Assembly (NCBI GenBank): GCA_012034595.1
Contig: JAAUPE010000016.1
Coordinates: 1 to 64,000, forward strand
Length of the DNA: 64,000 bases
Reading direction: 5' to 3'
Origin: Calothrix sp. CSU_2_0
Lineage (GTDB): Bacteria; Cyanobacteriota; Cyanobacteriia; Cyanobacteriales; Nostocaceae
Made by a program: the position numbers and the translations under genes
In this document: positions 22,081-31,606 of the stretch, piece by piece
Layout of the letters: each line of letters begins with the position of its first letter
Position numbering within the stretch: position 1 is the stretch's first letter
Notes under the pieces: generated by a model
Seen by the model: the letters and a program-made list of their open reading frames with translations, nothing else
Databases searched by the model: none
What the model was told of the DNA's origin: nothing

Positions 22081-22284
22081 TGTAGTACCAACGGTTTGAA
22101 CTTGGCTTACTCAATATAGAACTCCTCTCCATTTGCGAAGCGCGAACTATAACGCTTCGCGTTCCGTTGGTGTAGTCGCCCTCTTAGAGTTAGGTAGAGT
22201 AACTCTCACCTTGTCAAGGGGAGATGCTTAAGAATTTAAGTTTTGGGCTAGGAACAAAGTACAGCTTTCAAGCTTGCTTAGTAG

Positions 22285-22351
22285 AATTCCCAATTCCCAA
22301 TGCCCAATGCCCAATGCCCAATTCCCAATTCCCAATTCCCAATTCCCAATT
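22285..22351. repeat. Heptanucleotide tandem repeat (CCCAATK)n
   Basis: aattcccaattcccaatgcccaatgcccaatgcccaattcccaattcccaattcccaattcccaatt. Confidence 0.9.
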
Positions 22352-22383
22352 AAAAAACATTGTTAGGAATTACGATTTAGCAA

Positions 22384-23670
22384 ATGAATATAGCAGTAGT
22401 AGGTTTAAGCCATAAAACAGCAACCGTTGAAGTTCGGGAAAAATTGAGTATTCCAGAACCAATGGTTGAAAGTGCGATCGCACAGCTTCTTAGTTATCCT
22501 CATATTGAAGAAGTCGCGATTCTCAGCACTTGTAACCGTTTGGAAATTTATATTGTTGCCCACGAAACTGATTTGGGAATTCGCGAAGTTACGCAGTTTC
22601 TTTCCGAACATAGTAAATTGCCTGTGACTTTGCTGCGATCGCATTTATTTATGCTGCTCCACCAAGATGCTGTAATGCATATGATGCGAGTCGCCGGGGG
22701 TTTAGATAGTCTGGTTCTGGGTGAAGGTCAAATCCTTGCCCAAGTCAAAAATACCCACAAACTCGGACAGCAATTCAATGGTATAAAAACAATTTTAAAT
22801 CGATTATTAAAACAAGCAATTACAGCCGGAAAACGAGTCCGAACAGAAACTAGTATTGGTACGGGTGCTGTTTCCATTAGTTCGGCAGCTGTCGAACTGG
22901 CACATTTGAAAGTCGAAAATTTAAGTGGCTGTGCGATCGCAATTCTCGGTGCGGGGAAAATGTCGCGGTTACTTGTGCAACACCTGGTTTCTAAAGGTGC
23001 TACGCAAATTTGTATTGTGAATCGTTCCCTTGGACGTGCCCAAGAGCTTGCCAATAGGTTCTCCGAGCATCCAATCAAAACTCATCTGCTCACTGAGATG
23101 ATGGCAGTAGTTTCTGGATGCGATATTGTATTTACTAGCACTTCAGCAACCGAACCAATTCTCGATCGCACTAAATTGGAGATGGTTCTCGAACCAAAGC
23201 GTAAATTGATGCTTTTTGATATTTCCGTACCCCGCAACGTCCATGCTGATGTCAACGAACTCGAACATGTTCAAGCATTTAATGTCGATGACTTGAAGGC
23301 TGTAGTCGCTCAAAACCAAGAAAGCCGTCGAAAAATGGCGCAGGAAGCTGAAGGGCTTTTGGAAGAAGAAGTCGAAGCTTTTGATATTTGGCTGCGTAGT
23401 TTGGAAACCGTAACTACTATTAGCTGTTTACGAAATAAAATCGAAACTATCCGTGAACAAGAATTAGAAAAGGCACTGTCGCGTTTGGGTTCAGAATTTG
23501 GCGATAAGCATCAAGAAGTCATCGAAGCTTTAACAAAAGGTATTGTTAACAAAATATTACATGACCCAATGGTACAGTTGCGCGCCCAGCAAGACGTAGA
23601 AGCCAGACAGAAATGTATGCAAGCATTGCAAATGTTATTTAACTTGGATGTAGAGGAGATATTTGGATAA
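22384..23670 (+). CDS. hemA: Glutamyl-tRNA reductase
   Basis: [50 protein letters not shown]. Confidence 0.97.
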   Translation: MNIAVVGLSHKTATVEVREKLSIPEPMVESAIAQLLSYPHIEEVAILSTCNRLEIYIVAHETDLGIREVTQFLSEHSKLPVTLLRSHLFMLLHQDAVMHMMRVAGGLDSLVLGEGQILAQVKNTHKLGQQFNGIKTILNRLLKQAITAGKRVRTETSIGTGAVSISSAAVELAHLKVENLSGCAIAILGAGKMSRLLVQHLVSKGATQICIVNRSLGRAQELANRFSEHPIKTHLLTEMMAVVSGCDIVFTSTSATEPILDRTKLEMVLEPKRKLMLFDISVPRNVHADVNELEHVQAFNVDDLKAVVAQNQESRRKMAQEAEGLLEEEVEAFDIWLRSLETVTTISCLRNKIETIREQELEKALSRLGSEFGDKHQEVIEALTKGIVNKILHDPMVQLRAQQDVEARQKCMQALQMLFNLDVEEIFG

Positions 23671-23719
23671 TGATTAGGCAATTTCTGAAAATAATCCTAC
23701 CGTCATAGAGCGAATCAAA

Positions 23720-23767
23720 GGGGTGTAGCTTGCTTCTCCGCCTGGGAGTACAGCCGTTCTCCCCTAC
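23720..23767. repeat. Dispersed intergenic repeat, copy 2 (inverted relative to 10362..10412)
   Basis: ggggtgtagcttgcttctccgcctgggagtacagccgttctcccctac. Confidence 0.7.
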
Positions 23768-23845
23768 TATAGACACTAAGGAATGTATTAACTTTAACTG
23801 GTTAATAATCAACGACCTAGCCCAGCATATGATTTGCGAGTTTGC

Positions 23846-23878
23846 GATAAGCAAAGCTTAACGCTAAAAGCGTATCGC
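23846..23878. repeat. Dispersed 33-bp repeat, copy 2 (inverted)
   Basis: gataagcaaagcttaacgctaaaagcgtatcgc. Confidence 0.8.
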
Positions 23879-24032
23879 GTTTCTCCCCAGAAATATATCG
23901 CAACCAAAAAACAATTACCAAATATTATTAATCAAATATTCGTAACTCCATAGCTCCGAGATTAACTCAGCAGGGAATAACCAACAAGTGCGTTAACATC
24001 CTATTATTATGTAAACCACCTTACGCAAGCCT

Positions 24033-24410
24033 ATGGAGTCAGATACTTTGCCAACCGAGGTAATTTTGACGCATCCACGTCAATTCCTTGGTAGTCTAAA
24101 ACTAGATTGGATGCCCCAACCTGGAAATTATCTCGATTTAGAAGGAAAAACCTACGCAGTTTTAGAACGTCGCCATAAATACCAGCTAAAATCTGGACGG
24201 TACTGCTTACATAAAATTGCTCTTTATGTCCAGTCAGCACAACGTCCAATAGAAAAAACTTTACTACAAGGACGCTGGGTTGTGGGTGATGCGTCATGTC
24301 GCTACAATGCCCATTCAGAAATTCTTCGCTGTGCAGTTAACCCAGATGGTCCGTGTAAATCTTGCCGCTATTTTGACACTCTCAGGGCTGAAGCCACTGA
24401 GATTCTTTAA
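24033..24410 (+). CDS. DUF6464-like conserved cyanobacterial protein
   Basis: RRHKYQLKSGRYCLHKIALYVQ...CRYNAHSEILRCAVNPDGPCKSCRYF. Confidence 0.8.
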   Translation: MESDTLPTEVILTHPRQFLGSLKLDWMPQPGNYLDLEGKTYAVLERRHKYQLKSGRYCLHKIALYVQSAQRPIEKTLLQGRWVVGDASCRYNAHSEILRCAVNPDGPCKSCRYFDTLRAEATEIL

Positions 24411-24414
24411 GGCT

Positions 24415-24765
24415 TGCTTAAAAGGGATAGTCAAGCATCCCCCTAGACACTCAAAACAACTGCCAATACGAGAGGCATTGCAATCGTGCTTACTTTTATC
24501 GTTTTAATGCTTTCCGAGTTCAACACTATGCCTATTTTTGGTACGCTCCCCACCCTGCCATTACTTACTCTTTTTGTGTTGTGTCTTAAACACGTACTAA
24601 GTAGTCGGGATTTCACCGTACTAGGGATGGTTCAATACGTAGTTGATTATTCCTACTTGCTTTCTTATCTTAACATGAAAACCACGGTGGTTAAAACCAC
24701 TCGTGTCGCTTCCCTAGGAAGGTCTAAAGACACTGAGTTTCCCGCATACCGTGAGGTTTATATGA
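24415..24765 (-). mobile_element. Candidate HEARO/omegaRNA-like IS200/IS605-type relic without ORF
   Basis: Minus-strand 5' end AAACCTCACGGTATGCGGG shares AAACCYCACGG with the 28.9-kb relic; internal hairpins GTGGTTTTAACCAC and GTGTTTAAGACAC; terminal hairpin GGGGATGCTTGACTATCCC. Confidence 0.5.
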
Positions 24766-24774
24766 AATAGGTGA

Positions 24775-25770
24775 CTAATTAAGCAATTCTCCAACATTTA
24801 GCCGCATCCCATTGACTAAATCCCATCCAGACAAAGGACGCTTTCCGGCTGGTTGAGCTTCGTGGAGCAATAAAAAACCATCTCCTGCTTTTACCAATGC
24901 TCCCATTCCTTTGATTATACTGACAATTTCTCCAGGCTTTGATGAAGAAATCCCCAAGTCTGGTAATTTTTGCTGTAACTGCTGAAATTGCTGGGGTAGT
25001 TGAATTGAATTATTTTCACTCAAGGGAATAGAAGCTGTAATTTTTAAAGATTGTTCGCGAAAAGTCGTAACGCAGTTGGGATAAAACCCTCGGATTTGGT
25101 TATGTATTTGCATCGCACTTTTCGACCAGTCTAGTTTATAGTCTTCTTTTTTAATTAAAGGTGCATAGGTTGCGAGATGGTTCTCTTGAGGAATCGGTTG
25201 AATTTCTCCAACTTCGAGTTTAACCAAAGTATCTATCAATAAATCAGCACCCACCGTTGCTAGTCTTTCCCCTATAGTGTTGGCATTATCAAATAAATCT
25301 ATGGATGTTGTTACTTTTTGTAACATAGCTCCAGTATCCATTCCCGCGTCCATCAACATGGTTGTAATACCTGTTTCAGTTTCACCGTTATATAAACACC
25401 ATTGAATCGGTGCAGCACCTCGGTATTTTGGCAAAATCGAACCATGGACGTTGATACTGCCAAGTTTAGGCATGTCCAAAATTTCTGGGGATAAAATTTG
25501 TCCATAGGCAACCACGACAAATGCATCTGCATCAGATTGTTTGAGTTGATTCAAGGTTTCTTCATCTTTTTTTATCCTTGCAGGTTGCCAAATTGGTAAG
25601 TTGTGGGTGAGAGCAAGATTTTTTATTGGTGAAGGAGTTAGTTTATTTCCACGTTCTCGTCGTTTATCAGGTTGAGTCACAACAGCCAAAACTTCAACAC
25701 TTGGGTGATTAAGTAGTTTTTCGAGGGTAGGAACAGCAAACTGTGGTGTACCAAAAAAGATTATTTTCAT
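24775..25770 (-). CDS. fmt: Methionyl-tRNA formyltransferase
   Basis: [38 protein letters not shown]. Confidence 0.97.
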   Translation of the reverse strand: MKIIFFGTPQFAVPTLEKLLNHPSVEVLAVVTQPDKRRERGNKLTPSPIKNLALTHNLPIWQPARIKKDEETLNQLKQSDADAFVVVAYGQILSPEILDMPKLGSINVHGSILPKYRGAAPIQWCLYNGETETGITTMLMDAGMDTGAMLQKVTTSIDLFDNANTIGERLATVGADLLIDTLVKLEVGEIQPIPQENHLATYAPLIKKEDYKLDWSKSAMQIHNQIRGFYPNCVTTFREQSLKITASIPLSENNSIQLPQQFQQLQQKLPDLGISSSKPGEIVSIIKGMGALVKAGDGFLLLHEAQPAGKRPLSGWDLVNGMRLNVGELLN

Positions 25771-26313
25771 GATTACTAATTTTCTCCGATCGCATATTTA
25801 AACTAAATTCATCCAATTCTTTCATGAAACAAAATTTTTAATTTTCTGTCTAAGTACACACTGTCATAAAAATCACGAAAAATCAGTTATCGCTCGGTTG
25901 AGCGATCGCGATTTCTGAAATAAATTAAGTAACCGTAGGCAAAAATTTTTTTATGCCATGGGGAGACGAATACGACCAAGTAGGGCTATAATATATTGGC
26001 TACAAGGATAGCTTACATCTACCTTTTGGTTTTGACTGGTTTCTTATCCCCGAAAAATTTAAGAATTGTTCCCATAAGTCCGCTAGTTAGAATTTTAGTT
26101 TATCCAATCCACCAAAAGCACAAACTTAAGAACCGTGTCTTAGATGTAGCAATTGGTAATTGACTGTCTAAAGTTTGACTAACAATTGAGAGTCAGCAAC
26201 GCAATTACTTCTAATCAGAAGTAAAAAAAGTTTGACTTGTATATTTGCTATATCTCGCAAGTCCATGGGTCATGTCATGCTGTTATTACAGTCAATGCTC
26301 ACACTCTGCCAGA

Positions 26314-26342
26314 TTAACTAACTAACTAACTAACTAACTAAC
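26314..26342. repeat. Tetranucleotide microsatellite (TAAC)n, about 7 copies
   Basis: taactaactaactaactaactaactaac. Confidence 0.9.
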
Positions 26343-26725
26343 AGCAAATATTAGCCAGGTTAGTGGCAAACTGCCAGCGTCTTCCAAACACTTTGATTTT
26401 ATCGCTTGTCTTAACCTTCCATAGCTACATAACTTAGTGGATATATTTTATACAATGTACTAGTATAATTGTGGTTAGGTTAGTCAAGATTATGAAAAAT
26501 ATTATTTGTCTTCAGGAAGCACCCGATGTCAAAGTGTATTTATAGCTATTAGTTCAGATTAGTTCCCAGAGGTGCATACGTGATACATATTTATTTTGTG
26601 TAAAACAATGCAAAAACTCTGTTAAAAACAGAAGTTCCCTGTTATACATGTAATAAGTTTGTCTGGATTCGCTGTCTCGGCATTTCTCTTCACACAGCAA
26701 CACCCCCCTTCTAGAGAGTCAACAG

Positions 26726-28027
26726 ATGCTGAAAACCCTTTTGTTGTCAGGATGGTTTCGCGTACAACCATTTTTTAAGTATGCTGTAGTCATGATGCTA
26801 ATTGCGCCTTTAGTGGCAGCGAGCAGTCATGCAACATCAGTAACCCAGTCAGGAGTAGGAACAAATGCTTCCACTTCTGTCACCAAAGAAGCTGGCTCTG
26901 CATCGGTAGAAACCGCAGGTGTTGGTGATAATGCTGTGAATCAAGTGTTACTTAATCAAAATCAAGATAATTTGTCGGCAGAGATAATGGGACCAATGCC
27001 GATGCAGATGGCAGCTATTGTCGAACCGCGATTGTTAGGAACAGATAGAAGTTCTGTGCTGGAAGGAGAAAATTCTCAAGCCACGGAACAGTCAGGTCGT
27101 GACCCATTTGCGACTGTAGAATTAGCTCCACCTGCAAATAATTCCGCTCCCCGAACATCTGAAGGTCCAACTAGTCAGGATGATTTGATCCAGAGATTAA
27201 AAGCTGCTAAGAATAATTCCTTAGTGGCAGAGCCGCAAGCTTCATTGTACGCAGCGAAAATTGATCCAATTCGATCCCGCTCGAATTCGTCCGAACTGAC
27301 AGCGCCGGGGCAAACCAATGCGGGAATGGAACAAGAATCAGAAGACCCATTAGGTAGTGCTTATCCAATTCCGATGAAATGGATTACACAAACCCAGGAA
27401 TCGATGGGTAGTAAGGGTGGTGGTGTTGGTTATTACCGTAGTGTCCCTGTGATTTCTCCCGATGGTCGTTATGCTGTATACAGTCGCGTGCAACTCGAAG
27501 TTAATCCAGAACTGCACAATAGTCGCGTTAGTAGTGTTTTGTTTATCGAAGACCGACAAACTAAGCAACTGCGGGTTGTGACATCAACATCACGCAACCG
27601 CGATGTATTAATTAACGTCAAATCCGCACCTGACGCAAATGGAGAAGGAACAATCGGTGTATTGGTTCCCGTGAGTTGGTCAGAAAAAGGCGATCGCTTC
27701 CTTGCACGTCGATTTGAAGGTATCATGAGTACATCTGATGTCAACGACTACGCAGTAATTTGGAATCGCGAAAAAGACCACACAAACACCGTCGGTCCTG
27801 CACCCCAAGAAAGCGATCGCGAAAAAATTTCGATCCTATTGGGGTGGAGTAAATCCCAACCTAACCATGCATTATTCCGTGCGGGTGAGATGGGTGAAGA
27901 AGATTGGTCACTACTGACTGTTGCTGATGACGGCAAGACAGCAAGTGCCACCGATCGCGATCAACCTGTGACTTTTGGTAACCAATCCGCTCAAGTTTGG
28001 GCAGGTCCTCAAGTAGCTTATCGGTAA
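26726..28027 (+). CDS. Secreted hypothetical protein
   Basis: 433 aa with N-terminal hydrophobic signal; no family recognised. Confidence 0.7.
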   Translation: MLKTLLLSGWFRVQPFFKYAVVMMLIAPLVAASSHATSVTQSGVGTNASTSVTKEAGSASVETAGVGDNAVNQVLLNQNQDNLSAEIMGPMPMQMAAIVEPRLLGTDRSSVLEGENSQATEQSGRDPFATVELAPPANNSAPRTSEGPTSQDDLIQRLKAAKNNSLVAEPQASLYAAKIDPIRSRSNSSELTAPGQTNAGMEQESEDPLGSAYPIPMKWITQTQESMGSKGGGVGYYRSVPVISPDGRYAVYSRVQLEVNPELHNSRVSSVLFIEDRQTKQLRVVTSTSRNRDVLINVKSAPDANGEGTIGVLVPVSWSEKGDRFLARRFEGIMSTSDVNDYAVIWNREKDHTNTVGPAPQESDREKISILLGWSKSQPNHALFRAGEMGEEDWSLLTVADDGKTASATDRDQPVTFGNQSAQVWAGPQVAYR

Positions 28028-28079
28028 AAAATTTATTCTGATAGTATGCCTGGAACCAAAAATCTGGACAAGCTAAAAT

Positions 28080-28118
28080 AGAATCCCGTTCTTGCTAGTT
28101 GCGAGAAGGGATTCTTTT
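28080..28118 (+). terminator. Rho-independent terminator
   Basis: gaatcccgttcttgc-tagtt-gcgagaagggattc followed by ttttgctt. Confidence 0.8.
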
Positions 28119-28295
28119 GCTTATTTTGCCTATAAATATTCAATTTCTCATAACCTGAAAATAATTTTTGACTCAATTAATTATTGATAAACAACGACTA
28201 TATAACCATAAGGATATGCACCACTATTTGATAATTATTGTTTCTAGATTGGTATCCAGAGTTTGAGCATAATTATCTCAAGGAAATATTTGAGA

Positions 28296-28691
28296 CTATT
28301 CTGAATCTGTCTCTTCCTTGCCTTTAATCACTACTTGGCGTTGGTTTGGGTCAAAGCGATAACCCTGCTGCTGCATAATACTTTGAGTTTGGCGGGGATC
28401 AAAATTGCGGCTAAACTCCGTTTGTAGATTGCCAACACGGAGTTCCATTTGATTAACTTCAGTGCGAACAGCCCGTAACTTCTCTTGCTGCATCCAGTGG
28501 TAGGGCAGAAGTTGAACCAAAGCCGATATTGCGGCTGTTGAGATAGCGATATTAACACCAATTTTTACAGTGGTTTCCATCGCCATCACTCGGTGCGATC
28601 GCTGCCGCAGATGCCGATGAGGTCTAGGAGTTGCCCGTTTTTTGGGTGTTGGTTGTTGTAGTGGTGGTCTGGAAGGTTGGATAGCATTCAT
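28296..28691 (-). CDS. Conserved cyanobacterial protein (Slr1601-like)
   Basis: N-terminal RPHRHLRQRSHRVMAMETTVKIGVNIAISTAAISALVQLLPYH; one TM helix then a helical region. Confidence 0.6.
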   Translation of the reverse strand: MNAIQPSRPPLQQPTPKKRATPRPHRHLRQRSHRVMAMETTVKIGVNIAISTAAISALVQLLPYHWMQQEKLRAVRTEVNQMELRVGNLQTEFSRNFDPRQTQSIMQQQGYRFDPNQRQVVIKGKEETDSE

Positions 28692-28867
28692 AAATTTAGG
28701 AAGAGAAACCTCGCTCTTGGGAACAGCTGTACCGCAAGTATGGTTTATTTTAACTAATGCGGTTTAGTTTTGCTGTCATATTACTGTATTTTCCAGATTT
28801 TGCTACGGTAATTCCACTGTGAAAATGGGAACCTGGCAGTTTCAGTAAGTATTTTCACCAAAGTCCT

Positions 28868-29275
28868 CGCGCCGAGGAAACCCCTGCATTCATGCATGGG
28901 GGTAAGGCGCAGGCGAATTTATTCGCTGTCACATTATCGCCTTGGGGTTGCTGCATTCGGTGTACCTTTGTTTTGTACTTTCAACGGGACAGTTACCGTT
29001 TCAAACTTACAACCCTGTACGCATAATGTTTTGCTCAATTGAGCCTCCCAATAGGGGTAATGTTAGCTTTGCCAATGTTAGAAGGTCGGTACTATCCAAA
29101 TTGCACTTCCTTAACCCTTGTACAGATGTTTAACAATTCGGTTCTAGAGCAAGGAACTAGCTACGCATTCCTTGGTAGGTCTTTAAACTCTTGCCTCTAA
29201 CGTAGTACTCAAGGTACTTAGGCTGGTCAAATGGGCAATTTCTGCGCCCCCGGCTTTAGCCGTGGGGTTTCTGAC
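28868..29275 (-). mobile_element. Candidate IS200/IS605-type non-autonomous relic with HEARO/omegaRNA-like sequence
   Basis: End hairpins cccctgcattcatgcatgggg (28881..28901) and cccccggctttagccgtgggg (29247..29267), both 4+4 bp with a bulged T at the same place and a 4-nt loop; no transposase or nuclease ORF. Confidence 0.6.
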
Positions 29276-29454
29276 CCGAATTAACGCTTTAAAAACGTAA
29301 AACTAGATAATTACCTACTCTTCTGCCAGGTGGCTAAAGATTTACTACGATGGTACTTTGTACCCGCCTTACGGCGATATTCCGGAGGAGTCGCTACGCG
29401 ATGTTCCTGAAAGGAACCGTGCAAAGCGCGATCGCAATAAATCCCCAGCAAGTT

Positions 29455-29553
29455 TTAGTTTTTGTACAGTTCAGTTGCTAAACGCCAAGCTAAAACGCCT
29501 GGGATCAGGGCAACAACAAGGGCAATATAGACTTGGGTATCTGATAATGACAT
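29455..29553 (-). CDS. psaM: Photosystem I reaction center subunit XII (PsaM), 32 aa
   Basis: Missed by ORF track: [32 protein letters not shown], preceded by AGGAGG. Confidence 0.95.
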   Translation of the reverse strand: MSLSDTQVYIALVVALIPGVLAWRLATELYKN

Positions 29554-29655
29554 CGCGTGAGTCCTCCTATTTACACATTAATTTTAAAGACTTCGTTTAC
29601 TACTTTTCCCTGTTTTGCTCGGAATGGGGAATAGCTTGTTACAAGATGCAACATA

Positions 29656-29709
29656 ATTGGGTTATTGGGAATTGGGCATTAGGCATTGGACATTGGGAAT
29701 TGGGAATTA
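29656..29709. repeat. Heptanucleotide tandem repeat (GGGNATT)n, degenerate
   Basis: attgggttattgggaattgggcattaggcattggacattgggaattgggaatta. Confidence 0.8.
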
Positions 29710-29779
29710 GTGAATCAAAAATTAGTTTAGTTTTAATTTTGTCAAGGTATTTTATTAAAAATTAAAAATTCAACAAATC

Positions 29780-31075
29780 ATGAGTTTGTATTTAGGTATT
29801 GACTTTGGGACTTCTGGTGCTAGGTGTGCGGTAATCGATCGCCAAGGACAAGTTCAAGCAGAGGGACGTTATCCGTTTAATATGGCAATGGTGGCAGATT
29901 TGCCTACTTGCTGGCATGAGGCACTGTTTGCAATACTGGGGCAAATTCCTTTAGATATAAGGAAAAGAATTAAAGCGATCGCAATTAATGGGACTTCGGC
30001 AACTGTAATGTTGTGCGATCGGTTAGGGAAGCCTGTGGATGCACCTCTACTTTATAACGATGCACGGGGGGCGGATTTATTAGCACAACTAAAAAAAATT
30101 GCACCTGCCAATCACACGGTATTGAGTGCCACTTCTAGCTTAGTAAAACTACTTTGGTTTTCGCAGTTAACATCTTTCTCACAAGCCAAATATTTCCTTC
30201 ATCAAGCCGATTGGTTAGGATTTTTGCTGCATGGAAAGTTAGGTATCAGCGATTACCATAATGCTTTGAAGTTGGGATATGACGTAGAAAAATTGGAATA
30301 TCCAGATTGGCTGACAAAGTTTTTGAAAAAGCTAAATTCAACCGTCGAGTTACCGAAGATTTTCACCCCAGGGGAGGCAGTTGGAACAATTACCCCAGAA
30401 ATTGCCACCCGCTTTAATTTTCCCCCAGATTGCCTGATTTGTGCCGGAACCACCGACAGTATCGCCGCATTTCTTGCCAGTGGTGCCAAAACCCCAGGGG
30501 AAGCGGTAACATCTCTCGGTTCGACTCTCGCTGTCAAACTACTTAGTCGTACCTATGTAGAAGATACGCGATACGGCATTTACAGCCATCGCTTTCCCAA
30601 TTTTGGACAAGAACAAACCCAACAAGAAAAAGACCTATGGTTGGTGGGAGGAGCTTCTAACACGGGTGGTGCAGTCTTACGGCATTTTTTCTCAAATGAT
30701 GAATTAGACAGCCTCAGTCGCGAAATTGATGCAGCCAAAATCAGCGAATTAGATTATTACCCTTTATTGAAAGCTGGGGAACGTTTTCCTGTTAATGATG
30801 CAAATTTACAGCCTCAATTAGAACCGCGTCCAGAAAATAACGCAGAATTTTTACATGGGTTATTGGAAAGTATTGCCCGTATCGAAGCAAGGGGATATAA
30901 ATTATTGCAGCAATTAGGTGCTGATAAATTAAATCGGGTTTATACAGCAGGTGGAGGTGCGACAAACACAACTTGGATAGCAATTCGTCAGCGATATTTA
31001 AACGTACCTGTAGAATCCTCAGTCAATGCAGAAGCAGCATATGGAAGCGCATTATTAGCAATGGGAAAAACGTAG
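29780..31075 (+). CDS. FGGY-family carbohydrate kinase
   Basis: MSLYLGIDFGTSGARCAVID, AGTTDSIAAFLASGA, YTAGGGATNTTWIAIRQRYLNVPV. Confidence 0.9.
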   Translation: MSLYLGIDFGTSGARCAVIDRQGQVQAEGRYPFNMAMVADLPTCWHEALFAILGQIPLDIRKRIKAIAINGTSATVMLCDRLGKPVDAPLLYNDARGADLLAQLKKIAPANHTVLSATSSLVKLLWFSQLTSFSQAKYFLHQADWLGFLLHGKLGISDYHNALKLGYDVEKLEYPDWLTKFLKKLNSTVELPKIFTPGEAVGTITPEIATRFNFPPDCLICAGTTDSIAAFLASGAKTPGEAVTSLGSTLAVKLLSRTYVEDTRYGIYSHRFPNFGQEQTQQEKDLWLVGGASNTGGAVLRHFFSNDELDSLSREIDAAKISELDYYPLLKAGERFPVNDANLQPQLEPRPENNAEFLHGLLESIARIEARGYKLLQQLGADKLNRVYTAGGGATNTTWIAIRQRYLNVPVESSVNAEAAYGSALLAMGKT

Positions 31076-31096
31076 AGACGACCCGATGGGTCGTCT
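31076..31096. repeat. Palindrome agacgaccc-gat-gggtcgtct
   Basis: Perfect 9-bp stem, near-identical to 31179..31199. Confidence 0.85.
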
Positions 31097-31103
31097 ATCT
31101 TCT

Positions 31104-31172
31104 GTATTTTGTATTTTGTATTTTATATTTTATATTTTATATTTTGAATTTTATATTTTGAATTTTATATTT
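31104..31172. repeat. AT-rich tandem repeat (TATTTTR)n, period 7
   Basis: tgtattttgtattttgtattttatattttatattttatattttgaattttatattttgaattttatatt. Confidence 0.9.
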
Positions 31173-31178
31173 AAACAG

Positions 31179-31199
31179 AGACGACCCACCGGGTCGTCT
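31179..31199. repeat. Palindrome agacgaccc-acc-gggtcgtct
   Basis: Perfect 9-bp stem, second copy. Confidence 0.85.
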
Positions 31200-31236
31200 G
31201 TACGATAATTTAAGAATTAAGAATTAATAAATATAA

Positions 31237-31317
31237 ATTCCCAATGCCCAATGCCCAATCCCCAATGCCCAATGCCCAATGCCCAATCCCCAATCCCTAA
31301 TCCCCAATCCCCAATCT
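31237..31317. repeat. Heptanucleotide tandem repeat (CCCAATS)n
   Basis: attcccaatgcccaatgcccaatccccaatgcccaatgcccaatgcccaatccccaatccctaatccccaatccccaatc. Confidence 0.9.
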
Positions 31318-31606
31318 CTTCACAATTCCTTTGCAAATATCCCCTATTTCCGTATCTACACCAGTGACAATCGACATACATCAACAGGATACTAGGTTTA
31401 TTAGACACTGGGCATAATGGTTCCAGGTTAATCATCTGGGCAGCAATATAGGGATAGATATTTGTTCGTAGCAAATACCTATCCCTTTTAATTTATAAAG
31501 TAATTAATCATTTAGCCATGATGAATTTTGTGTAAATCTAATTTTATATTCTTACCTCTTTGCTAAGTTAGGTACAAATAAGCAGCTCGCTACAGTCATT
31601 AAAATA

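Noticed and set aside
469-28055. 17-bp match tgatagtatgcctggaa at about 469 and 28038
   Set aside because: Length compatible with chance in 64 kb, and one copy is within a CDS.
31217-31474. [33 protein letters not shown]
   Set aside because: Translated tandem repeat, no independent coding evidence.
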